Source: Sesamum alatum (lineage: Eukaryota; Streptophyta; Magnoliopsida; Lamiales; Pedaliaceae). From it: a DNA stretch of 64,000 bases. A program made the position numbers and the translations under genes. Shown one piece after another: positions 36,007 to 46,585 of the stretch; position 1 is the stretch's first letter, and every line of letters starts with the position of its first letter. Under the pieces are notes generated by a model, which did no database searches, was not told where the DNA came from, and was given only the letters and a program-made list of their open reading frames with translations. The DNA lies in contig JACGWO010000001.1 in NCBI GenBank assembly GCA_034509735.1, forward strand, positions 28,461,966-28,525,965, given 5' to 3'.

Positions 36007-36480
36007 ACATTCACTTGTGAATCTTGAAATAGTCTGTACACCCAGATTACTTCACCTATGGTCGATGCTAAGCTTCCGTACTCCGCCTCTGCTATTGACC
36101 GCGAGATTGTTGTCTGCTTCTTGATTTTTCAAGAAATCAATGATGGCCCTAAGAATAAGCAACATTCCGTCAGTAGAGTCTGGTATCCACACAGGATGCC
36201 CAATCAACATCACAATTCCTGGGCACCATTAACATGATAGAAGAGGCCTTTGGTAGTGGTTCCCTTCAAGTACCTGAGCAGGTGTTGCGCAGCATCCCAT
36301 TGTTTCTTGCAAGGGGTTTGCATATATTGATTGAGTTGTTGCGTAGCATGGCAAATGTCCAGTCTTGTAAAGCCTAGATACAAAATACGCCTAATTAGTC
36401 TCCTATAGGTATCGGGTGCTAAAAAGCATTACCTGCTTTTTGCAGCAAACTTGATTCTAGTGGACAAGGGAGTTGTGACA
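36007..36480 (-). pseudogene. copia reverse transcriptase/RNase H fragment
   Basis: On the minus strand, from 36410 down to 36020: YLGFTRLDICHATQQLNQYM, then PCKKQWDAAQHLLRYLKGTT, then a shift, then WKIKKQTTISRSIAEAEY, close to the copia RT-RNase H junction including the SRSSAEAEY motif. Next to the LTR is an altered polypurine-type word. The remainder of pol is missing beyond about 36480. This sub-type differs from elements 1 to 3. Confidence 0.75.
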
Positions 36481-37199
36481 GCCTTTGCATCAAATTGTTG
36501 CAATTTTTAATTCTGGTTTTCATGAAAGAAAATCAGGCATTATTAACATAAGACCGTGTATAAAATTAACAAAAAAAAATTCTCCATTTGCAACCATGTT
36601 TACAATTTTTTCCTGTTAATTAAATGGAAGAGCAAAAAAAAAAAAAACTATTTATATGAGGAAGAAAAAGAAGTAAGCCTTTCCTACCAAATTTTTCCTC
36701 TAAATTTGCACCCACCTAACAAAAAAAAAAAATATCAGCCTTTAGCAATTTAACGTTTTTCTATCTTGTGTCCTGAAATTGAAAAACAAATGCACATATG
36801 CGATGTAATGTACAATCATCTACAATATAATCTAACCTTTGAGTATTTATTTAGTAGAAGTTTGGCAGTTCTGTGTATCGTGAAGTAAAAAATAGGGATT
36901 GTAGAACATGATTATAGAAAGAGTTGCGTCAATGACATCCACTCGGGTGTGCCCACAACTTAGTGGGTCCTCGATGTGTGACGAGGCCACTTTTACAATA
37001 TTACTTTTCACAGCCACTTTCATAATGTTTTTGCTTTTTTCCTTTATTTTTCTATCAAAAAATCTATCTTAAGAATTTGGTCTTTCGCCTACAATAACAA
37101 ATTTTTAATTCAAACGACTAAAATTTTAAGTTCTACAGTTTAAGTTCTACGACTAAAATTTTAAGTTCTACAATTTAAATTTGTCTACATATATATATA
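36481..37199. other. AT-rich intergenic DNA
   Basis: Poly-A/poly-T runs and small frames without recognisable family. A short direct duplication (acgactaaaattttaagttctac twice near 37115-37165) is seen. Nothing else. Confidence 0.5.
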
Positions 37200-38664
37200 G
37201 GTGAAATAGCATTTTTGTCCCATAATTTATGTCATCTTCACTTTCTGGTACCATTCCTTACGGGATTAGCACTTTTGATCCAGTAACTTACAAAAAGTAG
37301 CAGTTTTCGTCCTCTCCCATTTTTTCGTTAGTTTTTTAACAGGGATGGCCATTTGACCGTTAGCTTTTTTATATTGAAAGAAAAATTGACGCCATTGTGC
37401 TTGGCATCATTTTTTTGCGGGAATATAACTACTATTGAGAGCTAAAATAAAAAAATTGAAGGAAATTAGGGCAAATAAATGTGATTTCTATCATCTCTCA
37501 CAAGAAACAATCTTTTCTTCTTTAATTTTGGGATAAATTACATCTACCTCCCCTGAGGTTTGGCATAATTACAAATACCCCATCGTTGTTTGAGAAATTA
37601 CAAATACCCCCCCTGAGGTTTGTAACCATCTAACAAATAACTCATTTTCATCTATTTTTATGGGTAACCTGACCAAAATGCCCTTATGCACTGAATGATT
37701 TTTTATTTAATTCTTAAATTTTTTTGGACTACAATACGTAAGGAGATGTTTCTTAAGTTTTTTACACAGAGGAGGAATAATGCAATTTGCCTCGGGTGAT
37801 TTTTCTACAATTCTAATAAAAAAAATTAAGGGCAAAATGGTCAATTTCAGGCATTTGGTTAAAAATTACAAACCTCAGGGGGGTATTTGTAATTTTTCAA
37901 ACAACGAGGGGGTATTTGTAAATATGCCAAACCTCAGGGAAGGTAGATGTAATTTACCCTTAATTTTATTTATGTTGCAATTTATCATTGTGTACGAACC
38001 CTCTATACATATTAGAACACATGTTGACCCACAAAAAATTCAAGTAACCCAATGTAAGCATATAAATTACATAAATTGCATAAACTACAAAAAGTCAATT
38101 ACATAAATTGCATAAATTACAAAAATTCAATTACATAAACTGCATAAATATTTACTTGAATATTTACATAAATCAAGTACATATTCAATTACAAGTGCTT
38201 GAATCTTTGTAATTTATGCAATTTATAGAATTTATGTATTTTATGTGCTTACATTAGGTTACTTGAATTTTTTGTGGGTCAACACTTATTCTAATATTTA
38301 CAGAGTTCATAGAAAATGATAAATTGGAACACAAATAAAATTAAAGAACAAAAGATTATTTTTTGTGAGAGAGCATCGAAATCACCTTTATTTACTCTAA
38401 TTTCTTTCATTTTTTTTTTTTTGGCTCTCAATAGTGTTATATTCCCGTAAAAAATGATACCAAGCACAAAGGGTGTCAATTTTTCCTTCAAACTGAATAA
38501 GTTAACGGCCAAATGACCATCTCCGTTAAAAAACTAACGGAAAAACAGTGGAGGATGAAAACTACAATTTTTTGTAAATTACGTGATCGAAAGTGCTAAT
38601 CCCGTAACGAATGGTAACAAAAAATGAAAAGGCTTAAGTTATAAGACAAAAAATATTATTTTCT
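37200..38664. mobile_element. Long fold-back DNA element (about 0.5-kb arms) with a nested MITE
   Basis: The left arm (37200-38130, not counting the nested MITE) and right arm (38170-38664) are inverted copies along nearly their whole length, e.g. gggattagcacttttgatcc / ggatcgaaagtgctaatccc-type and gttgacccacaaaaaattcaag / cttgaattttttgtgggtcaac. A related, shorter copy is at 52617-53144 in the SCAMP intron. No transposase frame. Transcription through it would make a long hairpin RNA. Confidence 0.75.
37530..37959. mobile_element. 430-bp MITE nested in the fold-back element
   Basis: Ends gggataaattacatctacc and ggtagatgtaatttaccc, inverted; ttaatttt is directly repeated at 37522-37529 and 37960-37967. 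Same family as 40282-40710. Arms include ctgaggtttggcataattac. The 8-9 bp duplication and long arms fit a Mutator-like or hAT MITE. Confidence 0.8.
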
Positions 38665-39134
38665 TTATATATATATATATATATATCTCTTACATCTAAA
38701 TTTTTTGTCCGTTATTTTTATTCAAAATCAAAAAGAAAAAAAAAAGATTAAGAAAAAAAACTGAGTTTCTTCAACTTGAATTCTTTTTATTTTTCATTTC
38801 CGTTATTCTTTTCTTTTTCTTTTCTTCTTTTAGATAAAAAAAAATATATTAAAATAACTTGTAACGAGTTTGTAATATTTTATTGAAATTTCTGTGGAAT
38901 TAGTATATACTAACAAAATTATACAGTTAATTTAGACAAATGCATGGAAATATATATCAACCTCTAGTGTTTTAGTAAGGATGTGAGGTTCAGTTGCTAA
39001 TATTTTAATAAATTTTGAATTCTGACTCACCATAAAGAAATAATGTACTTGAATAAAGTCTTATTAGCAACCAATACAATTTAATTATCCATCGGTGAAA
39101 TTCTAACAAGAAAAAAACAAAAAAAAAAAGAATG
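38665..39134. other. AT-rich spacer
   Basis: (TA)n at about 38667-38688 and homopolymer-rich DNA; nothing recognised. Confidence 0.5.
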
Positions 39135-40281
39135 AATGTCTCACGTTTTGGAACGTATACATATTTGTGGACCAATCCACATGTCATGTGGACCATTTCT
39201 CTATTTTATGAGTTTAACTAATGCATCAACTAGATGGTAACATGTGCCTTTGTTATTATCTCGCAATGTGGCGTTTGCGAGATTGCATGCTCAATTAATT
39301 CAATTACGAGCACATTTCTTTGGTTATCCAATTAAGAAAATACACCTTGATAATGCTGGAAGAATTCACTTCTCATACTTTCAATGACTATTGTATGTCT
39401 ATTGGAATTAATGTTGAACATCCTATAGCACATGTTCATAACAGAATGGTATGCCAGAATCATTCATTAAGCGTCTGCAATTAATTGCTAGAACATTGCT
39501 TATGAGGTCAAAACTTTCCATTTTTGTTGGGGACATGCTATTTTGCATGCAGCAGCACTGATTCGTATTAGGCCAATAAGTTATCACTGCTAATCCTCTC
39601 CCCTACAATTGGTTTTTGTTCAGGAACCTAATATTTCCCATCTGAGAGCTTTCGGGTGCGTGGTACATGTTCCAATTGCTCCACCACAACGCTCTAAGAT
39701 GAGTCCTCAACGGAGGTTGAGAATTTATGTTGGATTTGAGTCTCCTTCTATGATAAAGTATCTTGAACCATTGACAGGAGATTTATTTATGACTCGATTC
39801 GCCGATTATCATTTTGATGAATCAATTTTTCCAACATTAGGGGGAGAGAGTAAGCAGGTGAAAAAGCAAATTAGTTGGAATGAATTATCATTATCTCATT
39901 TTCCTTCCTCGTACTAATCAAAGTGAAATGGAAGTTTAAAAGATAATTCATTTGCAAAGTTTAGCTACTCAACTGCCAAATGTATTTATTGACCCAAAAC
40001 GAGTAACTAAATCTCATGTTCCAGCCACTAATGCTCCGATAAAGAATAATGTCCCTGTCGGACAAGCTAATGTTGCAAATGAGCCTAAAGCATGCCTTAA
40101 GCGAGGTAGACCTTTCGGTTCCAAGGATAAAAATCATCGAAAAAGAAAAGAAAATATGATACAAGATGGGCGAATCGAGGTTATAACTCCCGAAGAGTCT
40201 CCAAGAATAATTAATATGTCAGTTCCAGAAGAATTCAGGTACCTGAAATTCATGAAAATAAAGAGATCTCTATAAATTATG

Positions 40282-40710
40282 CGGTAAATTACAACTACCA
40301 CCCCTGAGGTTTGGCATAATTACAAACACCCCTCGTTGTTTGAAAAAATTACAAATACCCCCCCCCCCAAGGTTTGTAACCATTAACAAATAACCCATTT
40401 CCATCCATTTTTATGGCTAAACTGACCAAAATGCCTTATGCATTTTAGTTAATTTTTAAAGTTCTTTGATTTTTATTAGACTACAATGCACAAGGAGAGG
40501 TTAAGTTTTTTACACAAAGAAGTTAATGATGCAATTTGCCTCGACTAATTTTTCTATAATTTAACAAAAAAATCAAGGGCAAAATGATCAATTTCGGGCC
40601 TTTGGTTGAAAATTACAAACCTCAGGGGGGGGGGTATTTGTAATTTTTCAAACAATAAGGGGGTATTTGTATTTATGCCAAACCTTAGGGGAGGTAGATA
40701 TAATTTATCC
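40282..40710. mobile_element. 429-bp MITE with 9-bp target duplication
   Basis: Same family as 37530-37959. The direct repeat taaattatg is at 40273-40281 and 40711-40719. Inverted ends ggtaaattac / taatttatcc, with arms containing ctgaggtttggcataattac. It sits in the linker between integrase and RT of the copia element. Confidence 0.85.
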
Positions 40711-41209
40711 TAAATTATGTCTTGAATGGAATATGTTGGAACTGAAATGAAGTCATCGTCGATAATATTTTTTGCATATAATGTAGACTAAGAATGCAAA
40801 CTAAGAAATGATTGGCCAAGATGAAAAGACGAAATTGAGCAGAATTAAATCTCTTGCACAACAAAAGGTTTTTGGACCTTCAGTCCATACACCTGAAGAT
40901 GAATCAGTGGATACAAATGGGTATTTGTGCGAAAACAAAATGAGCAAGGTGAAATTGTCAGATTTAAAGCAAGACTTGTTGCTCAAGGGTTTTCACAAAG
41001 ACCCGATATTGACTATGAAGAGACTTACTTTCTTGTGGTGGATGCAACGACTTTTCGATACTTAATTAGTCTGGCAGTAAAAGATGGCCTCGATTTGCGT
41101 CTACTGAATGTCGTTACAACCTATTTATATGGCTCACTTGGTAATGATATCTGTATGAAACTCCCTGATGATTTTATTTTGCCCGAAGCATACAACATTA
41201 TTTTATTAA

Positions 41210-42245
41210 GAGTAAATTGCGGACACCCCCAACGTATGGGTCGAGAGCACTTTGCCCCCCCAACCTTTTAATTTTTACACTGCCCCTCCCAACCTTTCAT
41301 AATTTTTTGCACAGCCCCTTTTTTTCTCATTTTCAGGTAAGAAAATAGGTTAAATCCGGCAAAGTGAAATACACGCGCCAAGGTATGATATTTTAAGGGC
41401 AGATTTGTAATTTTAAGCGGCTACCTTCTTCATCTGTGTGAGCTTACCGCCAGTGGTGCCAAATCCAAGTGGCTGATATCCGGCGGCTGCGAGGATAAAG
41501 GACTTATAATCTCAAAACCCGATTGCGTGAGCCATCGGAGAATTCCTCTTAGCGAAGAGATTCTCAAACTGGTAAGTCTGGAAGAAATCCGAAATCATTT
41601 GGTTGCAACAATACTTGGAAAATCTTTACACTCCCAACCCTGGTCACACACCTTCTGTCCCTTCACCGTCTTCACAATAATCTCCTTCGAGTCGGCCGCC
41701 ACCACCCACGCACCGGCGGTCGCGGCGATTATTATCATTGAGATCGCAAAACCCATGTTGAAATTCACCCCATTTCTCTGAAAACAAACAAAAATGTGAG
41801 AAACCCAAGTGGGTTTTCGAGCTCAAGAAGGAAAGTAGAGTAGCAATGGTGGAGTAGAATGACAAATGGGTTGTTTTTAATACTCAAATTAACACTAGAG
41901 AAAGAGGAGAAAAGGAAAGAAAGTGAAGGTAGAACATAAATGTACTTTGTGAAATTGATTCTTGCTTCAGATTTGTCGTTGCGCAGACAGACAGACACTC
42001 TTTTTTTTCTACCTTCTTTTTCTTTTTTTGGGGTTTAAATTACAAATCTACCCTTAAAATATCATACTTTGGCGCATGTATTTCACTTCGCCGGATTTAA
42101 CCTATTTTCTTGCCTGAAAATGAAAAAAAAAAGGGGCTGTGCAAAAATTATGAAAGGTTGGGGGGGCTGTGTAAAAGTTAAAAGGTTAGGGGGCAAAGTG
42201 CTCTTGACCGCATACGTTGGGGGAGGGGGTGTCCGCAATTTACTC
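41210..42245. mobile_element. Pack-MULE-like element with captured gene fragment
   Basis: Ends gagtaaattgcggacacccc and ggggtgtccgcaatttactc are inverted, and the inverted arms extend about 205 bp on each side (41210-41415 and about 42036-42245). The 9-bp duplication ttttattaa/ttctattaa (41201-41209 and 42246-42254, one change) is typical of Mutator-like elements. Between the arms is about 620 bp of less AT-rich DNA that includes part of a host gene on the minus strand. No transposase. Confidence 0.85.
41416..41756 (-). pseudogene. Captured 5' fragment of a chitinase-like protein (CTL1/CTL2, GH19) gene
   Basis: On the minus strand an ATG at 41756 starts MGFAISMIIIAATAGAWVVA (signal-peptide-like), then ADSKEIIVKTVKGQKVC and DQGWECK. 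After a 1-base shift it continues KYCCNQMISDFFQTYQFENL, FAKRNSPMAHAIGF, a TGA where the family has Trp (GFW), DYKSFILAAAGYQPLGFG and TTGGKLTQMKKVAA, ending at the MULE arm. This is the N-terminal third of the plant CTL1/POM1-like family, which helps cellulose assembly in the cell wall and lacks chitinase activity. The region 41757-42035 may be the captured 5' UTR/promoter. The frameshift and stop make it a pseudogene. The parent gene is not in the window. Confidence 0.8.
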
Positions 42246-43413
42246 TTCTATTAAATTAAATAAGTCCCTGTATGGGTTGAAGCAATTTGGACGAATGTGA
42301 TATAATCGTCTCAGGAATCATTTGTTGAAAGAGGGATATAAAAATGATCACATTTGTCCATGTATTTTCATGAGAAGATATGGAAAATAATTCGTTATAA
42401 TTGCAGTTTATGTTGACGACTTAAAATTATTGGAACTCCAGAAGAGCTTCAAAAGACTATAAACTGCTTAAAAAATTATTTGAGATGAAAGATTTAGGAA
42501 GAACAAAATATTGTCTTGGATTACAAGTTGAACATTTGAAGAATGGAATTCTTGTGTATCAAGAAGCTTCCATCGCAAAGGTGTTGAAGCGATTGTATAT
42601 GGACAAATCACATCCATTGAGCACGCTAATGGTTGTAAGGTCATTAGATGTGAATTGAAGGACCCTTTTGACCTCGAGAAAGTGATGAAGAACTACTTGA
42701 TCCTGAAGTATCACACCTTAGTGCAATTGGAGCACTAATGTTTCTTAGTAATCATACAAGGCATGATATAACATTTGCTACAAGATATAGTTCTTCACCC
42801 ACGAAGGCATTGGAATGGAATTAAGCATATACTTCGTTATCTTAAAGAAGTTATAGCAATGCATGAGGCAAGTTGAGAATCTGTTTGGTTGAGATCCATG
42901 ATTCAACACATCCGAGGGACTTGTATCATTTGGAAATATTATCCTGGCATCTTATATGAAGATAATGCGGCATGTATTGCTCAACTGAAGGAAGGATACA
43001 TCAAAGGGGATAGAATGGAACATATTTCTCCAAAATTCTTATTCACTCATGATCTTCAAAAGAATGATAATATTGATAATTCAACAAGTCGTTCAAGTGA
43101 CAATCTAGCATATTTGTTCACCAAGACACTTCCTACAACAACATTTGAAAAGCTAGTCCATAATATTGGCATTCGTTACCCCAAAAATCTTGACTAATAT
43201 TTTAATGAGGGGGAGTCCATATGCACTACACTCTTTTTCCCTTGACCATAGTTTTATCCCACTGTGTTTTCCTAGTAAATTTTTTTAATAAGGTATAATC
43301 GCATATTAAAGAATAGTATACTCTTTTCCTTTCACTAGGTTTTTGTCCCTTAGGATTTTTCCTACTAAGGTTTTAATGAGGCATATTCTTGATTGATGAA
43401 CACCCAAGGGGGA

Positions 43414-43675
43414 GTTTTATGAATTTAAGGATTATGGATGTCCATCTCCATCTTCCATACTCTTTACATCCCCTCATAAATTATGAACTCTTGTGATTCA
43501 TCTCCCATCATCATGATGAGACTTTTGGTTGTAATCTTGGAGCCTATAAATAGGTCATCTCATTTGTATTGAGATGAATGAGAAATGATTTAAGAATACT
43601 CTCATTTTTCCTCTCTATTCTAATTCTTATATTGTTGCAATTTTGTATTAGTTTAATAACCATTTAAGAATTTTA
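43414..43675 (+). repeat. Short 3' LTR of the plus-strand copia element
   Basis: Begins straight after the polypurine tract (aagggggag) and holds a TATA-like word (ctataaataggtc, about 43547-43559), as in short copia LTRs. The right end is estimated; the 5' LTR is not in the window for comparison. Confidence 0.55.
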
Positions 43676-44150
43676 TGTAAATCATTTCAGAATTAAAAAA
43701 TATATATTTCTTCAAAAATATTTTAAATTATTAAAATAAATTAGATTATCCCTCGCCCTCGCCCCACCACCCCATTGGGCCGCGCCCTCGCCTTGTTTGC
43801 ACCCTCCTCATCACCACCTGCCCGCGCCCAGCCCCTCTTCCACTTTCACCCGCCATTCTCGTTGCCTCCTCCACCTTCGTTCGTCACCTAAATATATCTG
43901 TATAAATATATAAATTTATTTTTATAAATGTATAAATATTTTTTATATATATAATTTATTAATTAAAGTATTTTGGTAATTACAAGAACACCGTTGAGGG
44001 CATTTCAGTCTTTTTAAAATTATATTAAAGTTTGAATGGGTCAATAGGGGCATTTTTGGGTTTAAAACACTTTTAAGGGTGGTTCTATAATTTTTTAGAA
44101 GGCATGGGTGGTTTGCGTAAAAGGACAATAGGTGGGGGGTGTAAATGTAA
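43676..44150. other. AT-rich spacer with a C-rich tract and half a MITE
   Basis: 43748-43888 is C-rich simple sequence (gccctcgcc units). 43975-44158 looks like the right half of a fold-back MITE (ends gtaaatgtaattatcccta) with no left half. Confidence 0.45.
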
Positions 44151-45350
44151 TTATCCCTATTTCTATTTTAATTAACAATTCATTTAAACAAAATGAAAGT
44201 AAATTTTATTTTTGAGTACAAGTAATTACACGGAATTAATTTTCTAAAAAAACTTGATTAAGTAGTTAATTCAACATGAGTGGGAGGTTGAAGGTCATTT
44301 TTAGAATTATAATAATTTGGTGTAGTGGTATCAAAACTATCACTTTAAGTCTAAAAACCAACTCCCCTTTATAATAGTATAGATCATTAATTAGCAATAT
44401 ATATTTTACTCAAATTACATTAAAAATTGAAACTTTGGAAAATATAAGTTATATTGATCATGATGATTATATGAAACACAAATAGTAATAATATTTCTAT
44501 TTGAGTTAACAATCCACTGAAACAATATAGGAGTAAATTTTATTTTTGAGTACATGTAATTGAACGGAATTAATTTTTGAAAGAAATTGGATTAAGTAGT
44601 TTACTAAACATGAGTTGAGAGGTTGAAGGGCATTTTTTAGAATTATAGGATTTGGTGTAGTGGTATCAAAATTACCAGTTTGAGTCTAAAAATCATCTTC
44701 CCTTTATAATTGTATAGACTATAAATTGTGCCACACAGTACCTGCGTGCATAATTTTTAGTAATATTTTTATGGCACGTAATACCTGCGTGCATAATTTT
44801 TAGTAATAATTTTATTTTATTGAAGCTCATAATTTGTTCCTATATGTTAACATTTTTGTCATTACTTTACCACCCCATATACAAGAACTATCTGATATTT
44901 TTTTTTAAATGCATTAATTATCAATACATATTTACTCAAATTAAATTAAAAATTAAAATTTTGTACAATATATGGTATATTGATGACGATGATTATACAT
45001 ATACAACACAAATACTAATATGTTATTTCTATTCCAACTTAACAAGAAACTTAAACAATATAAGAGTAAATTTTATTTTTGAGTCCATTTAATTGCATGA
45101 AATTAATTTTCTAAAGGAACTTAATTGAATAGTTAATTCAATTACAAAAGTTTGGAAGTTGAAGAGCATTTTTGGTATTATAATAATTTGGTGCAGTGGT
45201 ATAAAAACTAACACTTTGTGTTTATAAGACTCATTCTGTTTATAAAAATAGATATAAAAATACGTAACGGATATTTTGGTAATTCAAAAATTTGGTGTAA
45301 TGGTGTCAGTAACCGCTGTTTGTGAGTAAATATTGATTTTTTTTTATATT
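44151..45350 (-). repeat. Array of Helitron end fragments
   Basis: A unit of about 330-500 bp recurs: aatttggtgtagtggtatcaaaa is found at about 44316, 44650 and 45185, each followed by a word like atagtatagat or gtatagac, and each preceded by aagagcattttt/gggcattttt and gtaaattttatttttgagta. The units are the start (TCTATAC on the minus strand) of Helitrons in minus orientation. Near 44721-44800 the end-like words gccacacagtacctgcgtgcata also repeat twice. Copies are partial and diverged. Confidence 0.55.
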
Positions 45351-45351
45351 A

Positions 45352-45371
45352 CTAGTCGACGTGGCACGTCG
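45352..45371 (-). other. Helitron 3' terminus (CTAG plus hairpin), minus orientation
   Basis: CTAG at 45352-45355 is next to a perfect hairpin, CGACGTG-g-CACGTCG (45357-45371). Reading on the minus strand this is hairpin then CTAG then T, the Helitron 3' signature. The matching 5' end of this copy is unclear. Confidence 0.6.
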
Positions 45372-45455
45372 TTGCACATCCAGATAATAAAAATTATTTC
45401 ACATTTTATAATATATTATAAATAAGATAAAATATATATATAAACCAACACATCA

Positions 45456-46107
45456 TCTATACTAATATAAAAAGAAAAGGTCTTTCTCATTTACAAATGG
45501 CAGTTTATGACACCGTGACACCAATTTTTGGTATGCTGATAATAGGAAAAATTATATTTTACGTCCCATAATTTACACCGTTTGTAATTTTGGTCCCATT
45601 AATTTTTTACGTAGCAATTTTGGTCCCATAAGTCCACAAACGTTGCAATTTTAGTCCCATTGACAAAATCCGTTAAAATTTTAACGGAAGGAGCACGTGC
45701 ATGGCACGTGGTCCGTTAAGTCCATAAGTCACATCTAATGAAATGTTGCAATTTTAGTCCCATAAGTCCAGAAACGTTGCAATTTTAGTCCCATGCACAT
45801 GCTCCTTCCATTAAAATTTTAACGAATTTCATCAATGGGACTAAAATTGCAATATTTGTGGATTTATGTGACTAAAATTGCTACGTCAAAAATTAATGGG
45901 ACCAAAATTGCAAACGGTGAAGTTATGGGACGTAAAATGCAGTTTTCCCACTGATAATACCCCTAGGTTAGTTTTCTTTCTTTTTCTTTCTTTTTTTTTT
46001 TTTGACATGTATTATCTTGGTTACTATATACATTTTTTATTTATAATAACTTTAAAGCATGTATATTATTTTATATGCATGCAGGGACAACGTGTTACGG
46101 CAGCTAG
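45456..46107 (+). mobile_element. Non-autonomous Helitron, about 650 bp
   Basis: Starts A|TCTATACTAATATAAAAAG at 45456 and ends CTAG|T at 46104-46107, i.e. inserted between A and T with no target duplication, as Helitrons do. A weak hairpin (cgtgttacg) precedes the end. No Rep/helicase. A MULE-type MITE (45545-45950) is nested in it. The open frame at 45878-46114 is chance. Confidence 0.65.
45545..45950. mobile_element. MITE with perfect 9-bp duplication, nested in the Helitron
   Basis: The duplication ctgataata is at 45536-45544 and 45951-45959. Inverted arms run almost to the centre (ttttacgtcccataa / ttatgggacgtaaaa; ttgcaattttagtcccat / atgggactaaaattgcaa). Mutator-like MITE. Confidence 0.82.
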
Positions 46108-46585
46108 TATTTAAAAAAAAAAGTAAGAAAGAAACATAGAGTTATTATTGGCATAAGAAAAAGTTGGTCTGTGGTGTAAGTAACTGCTCTTTGTGAGTAA
46201 AAAGGAAAAACCCTCCACACTCATAAACTACGGTTAATGACATCGCGGCACCACTTTTTGTGAAGCAAAAAATGTCCTTCAACCCAATGAGATAACTAGC
46301 TTATAACTTTAAAATTTTACATTAACTAATAAATTAGTTTCTTTTCTTTCTTTCGTTCTTTTTTTTTTCAATTTCATGTATTGGTTTGTATATTTTATTT
46401 TTATTTATAATAATATATTTAAAATATGAAAGAATATTTATTATATGCACGCAGGGACGGTGTGCCACAACGGCTAGTAGATATAAACAAAATGCATTAA
46501 GGATATTTTAAGTAATTTGAAAATTTTGTGTTATGGTGCAAGTATCCGCTCTTTATGAGTAAAAATTTGATTTTGTTTATATTCA
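46108..46585 (+). repeat. Second, partial Helitron copy
   Basis: Keeps the body and 3' end of the same family (atgcacgcagggacggtgtgc then cggctagtag near 46447-46481), with the 5' end replaced by degraded sequence. Confidence 0.5.

Larger units (their letters stand above)
39135..43197 (+). pseudogene. copia integrase-RT-RNase H remnant
   Basis: Integrase from about 39150 (NASTRW, then SRNVAFARLHAQLIQLRAHF, then LDNAG, with stops), open 39609-39917 (PNISHLRAFGCVVHVPIAPP, LEPLTGDLFMTRFADYHFDE). The linker is open at 39952-40275 (LKRGRPFGSKDKNHRKRK). RT follows at 40927-41200 (VRFKARLVAQGFSQRPDIDY, VDATTFRYLISLAVKDGLD, SLGNDICMKLPDDF), is cut by the Pack-MULE, and resumes at 42255 (KSLYGLKQFGRM, VYVDDLKL, MKDLGRTKYCLGLQ). 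RNase H ends at 43197 with ILYEDNAACIAQLKEGYIKG and FTHDLQKN. Stops and frameshifts throughout; not active. By family it would have copied and inserted the element's DNA. Confidence 0.82.
39135..43680 (+). mobile_element. Truncated Ty1/copia element with two nested DNA transposons
   Basis: Plus-strand pol from the integrase core to the end of RNase H, then untranslated DNA with two copies of a roughly 100-bp motif (ctttttcccttgaccatag and cttttcctttcactagg units), a polypurine tract (aagggggag, 43406-43413) and a short 3' LTR. Its 5' half (LTR, gag, protease) is absent. A MITE (40282-40710) and a Pack-MULE (41210-42245) lie inside pol and split the RT frame; removing them restores the order of the copia motifs. 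Confidence 0.82.

Noticed and set aside
34004..36011. ccatt/acatt as a target duplication of the LTR at 34016-36006
   Set aside because: It needs a shifted left border (34009), and the right flank looks like the element's own polypurine side with RNase H behind it.
38017..38290. CRISPR-like short repeats (ttacataaattgcataaa units)
   Set aside because: Irregular spacing, plant genome, and they are the inner part of the fold-back arms.
41644..41865. 73-codon minus frame in the Pack-MULE as the captured protein
   Set aside because: It is out of frame with the CTL-like reading, which starts at 41756 in another frame.
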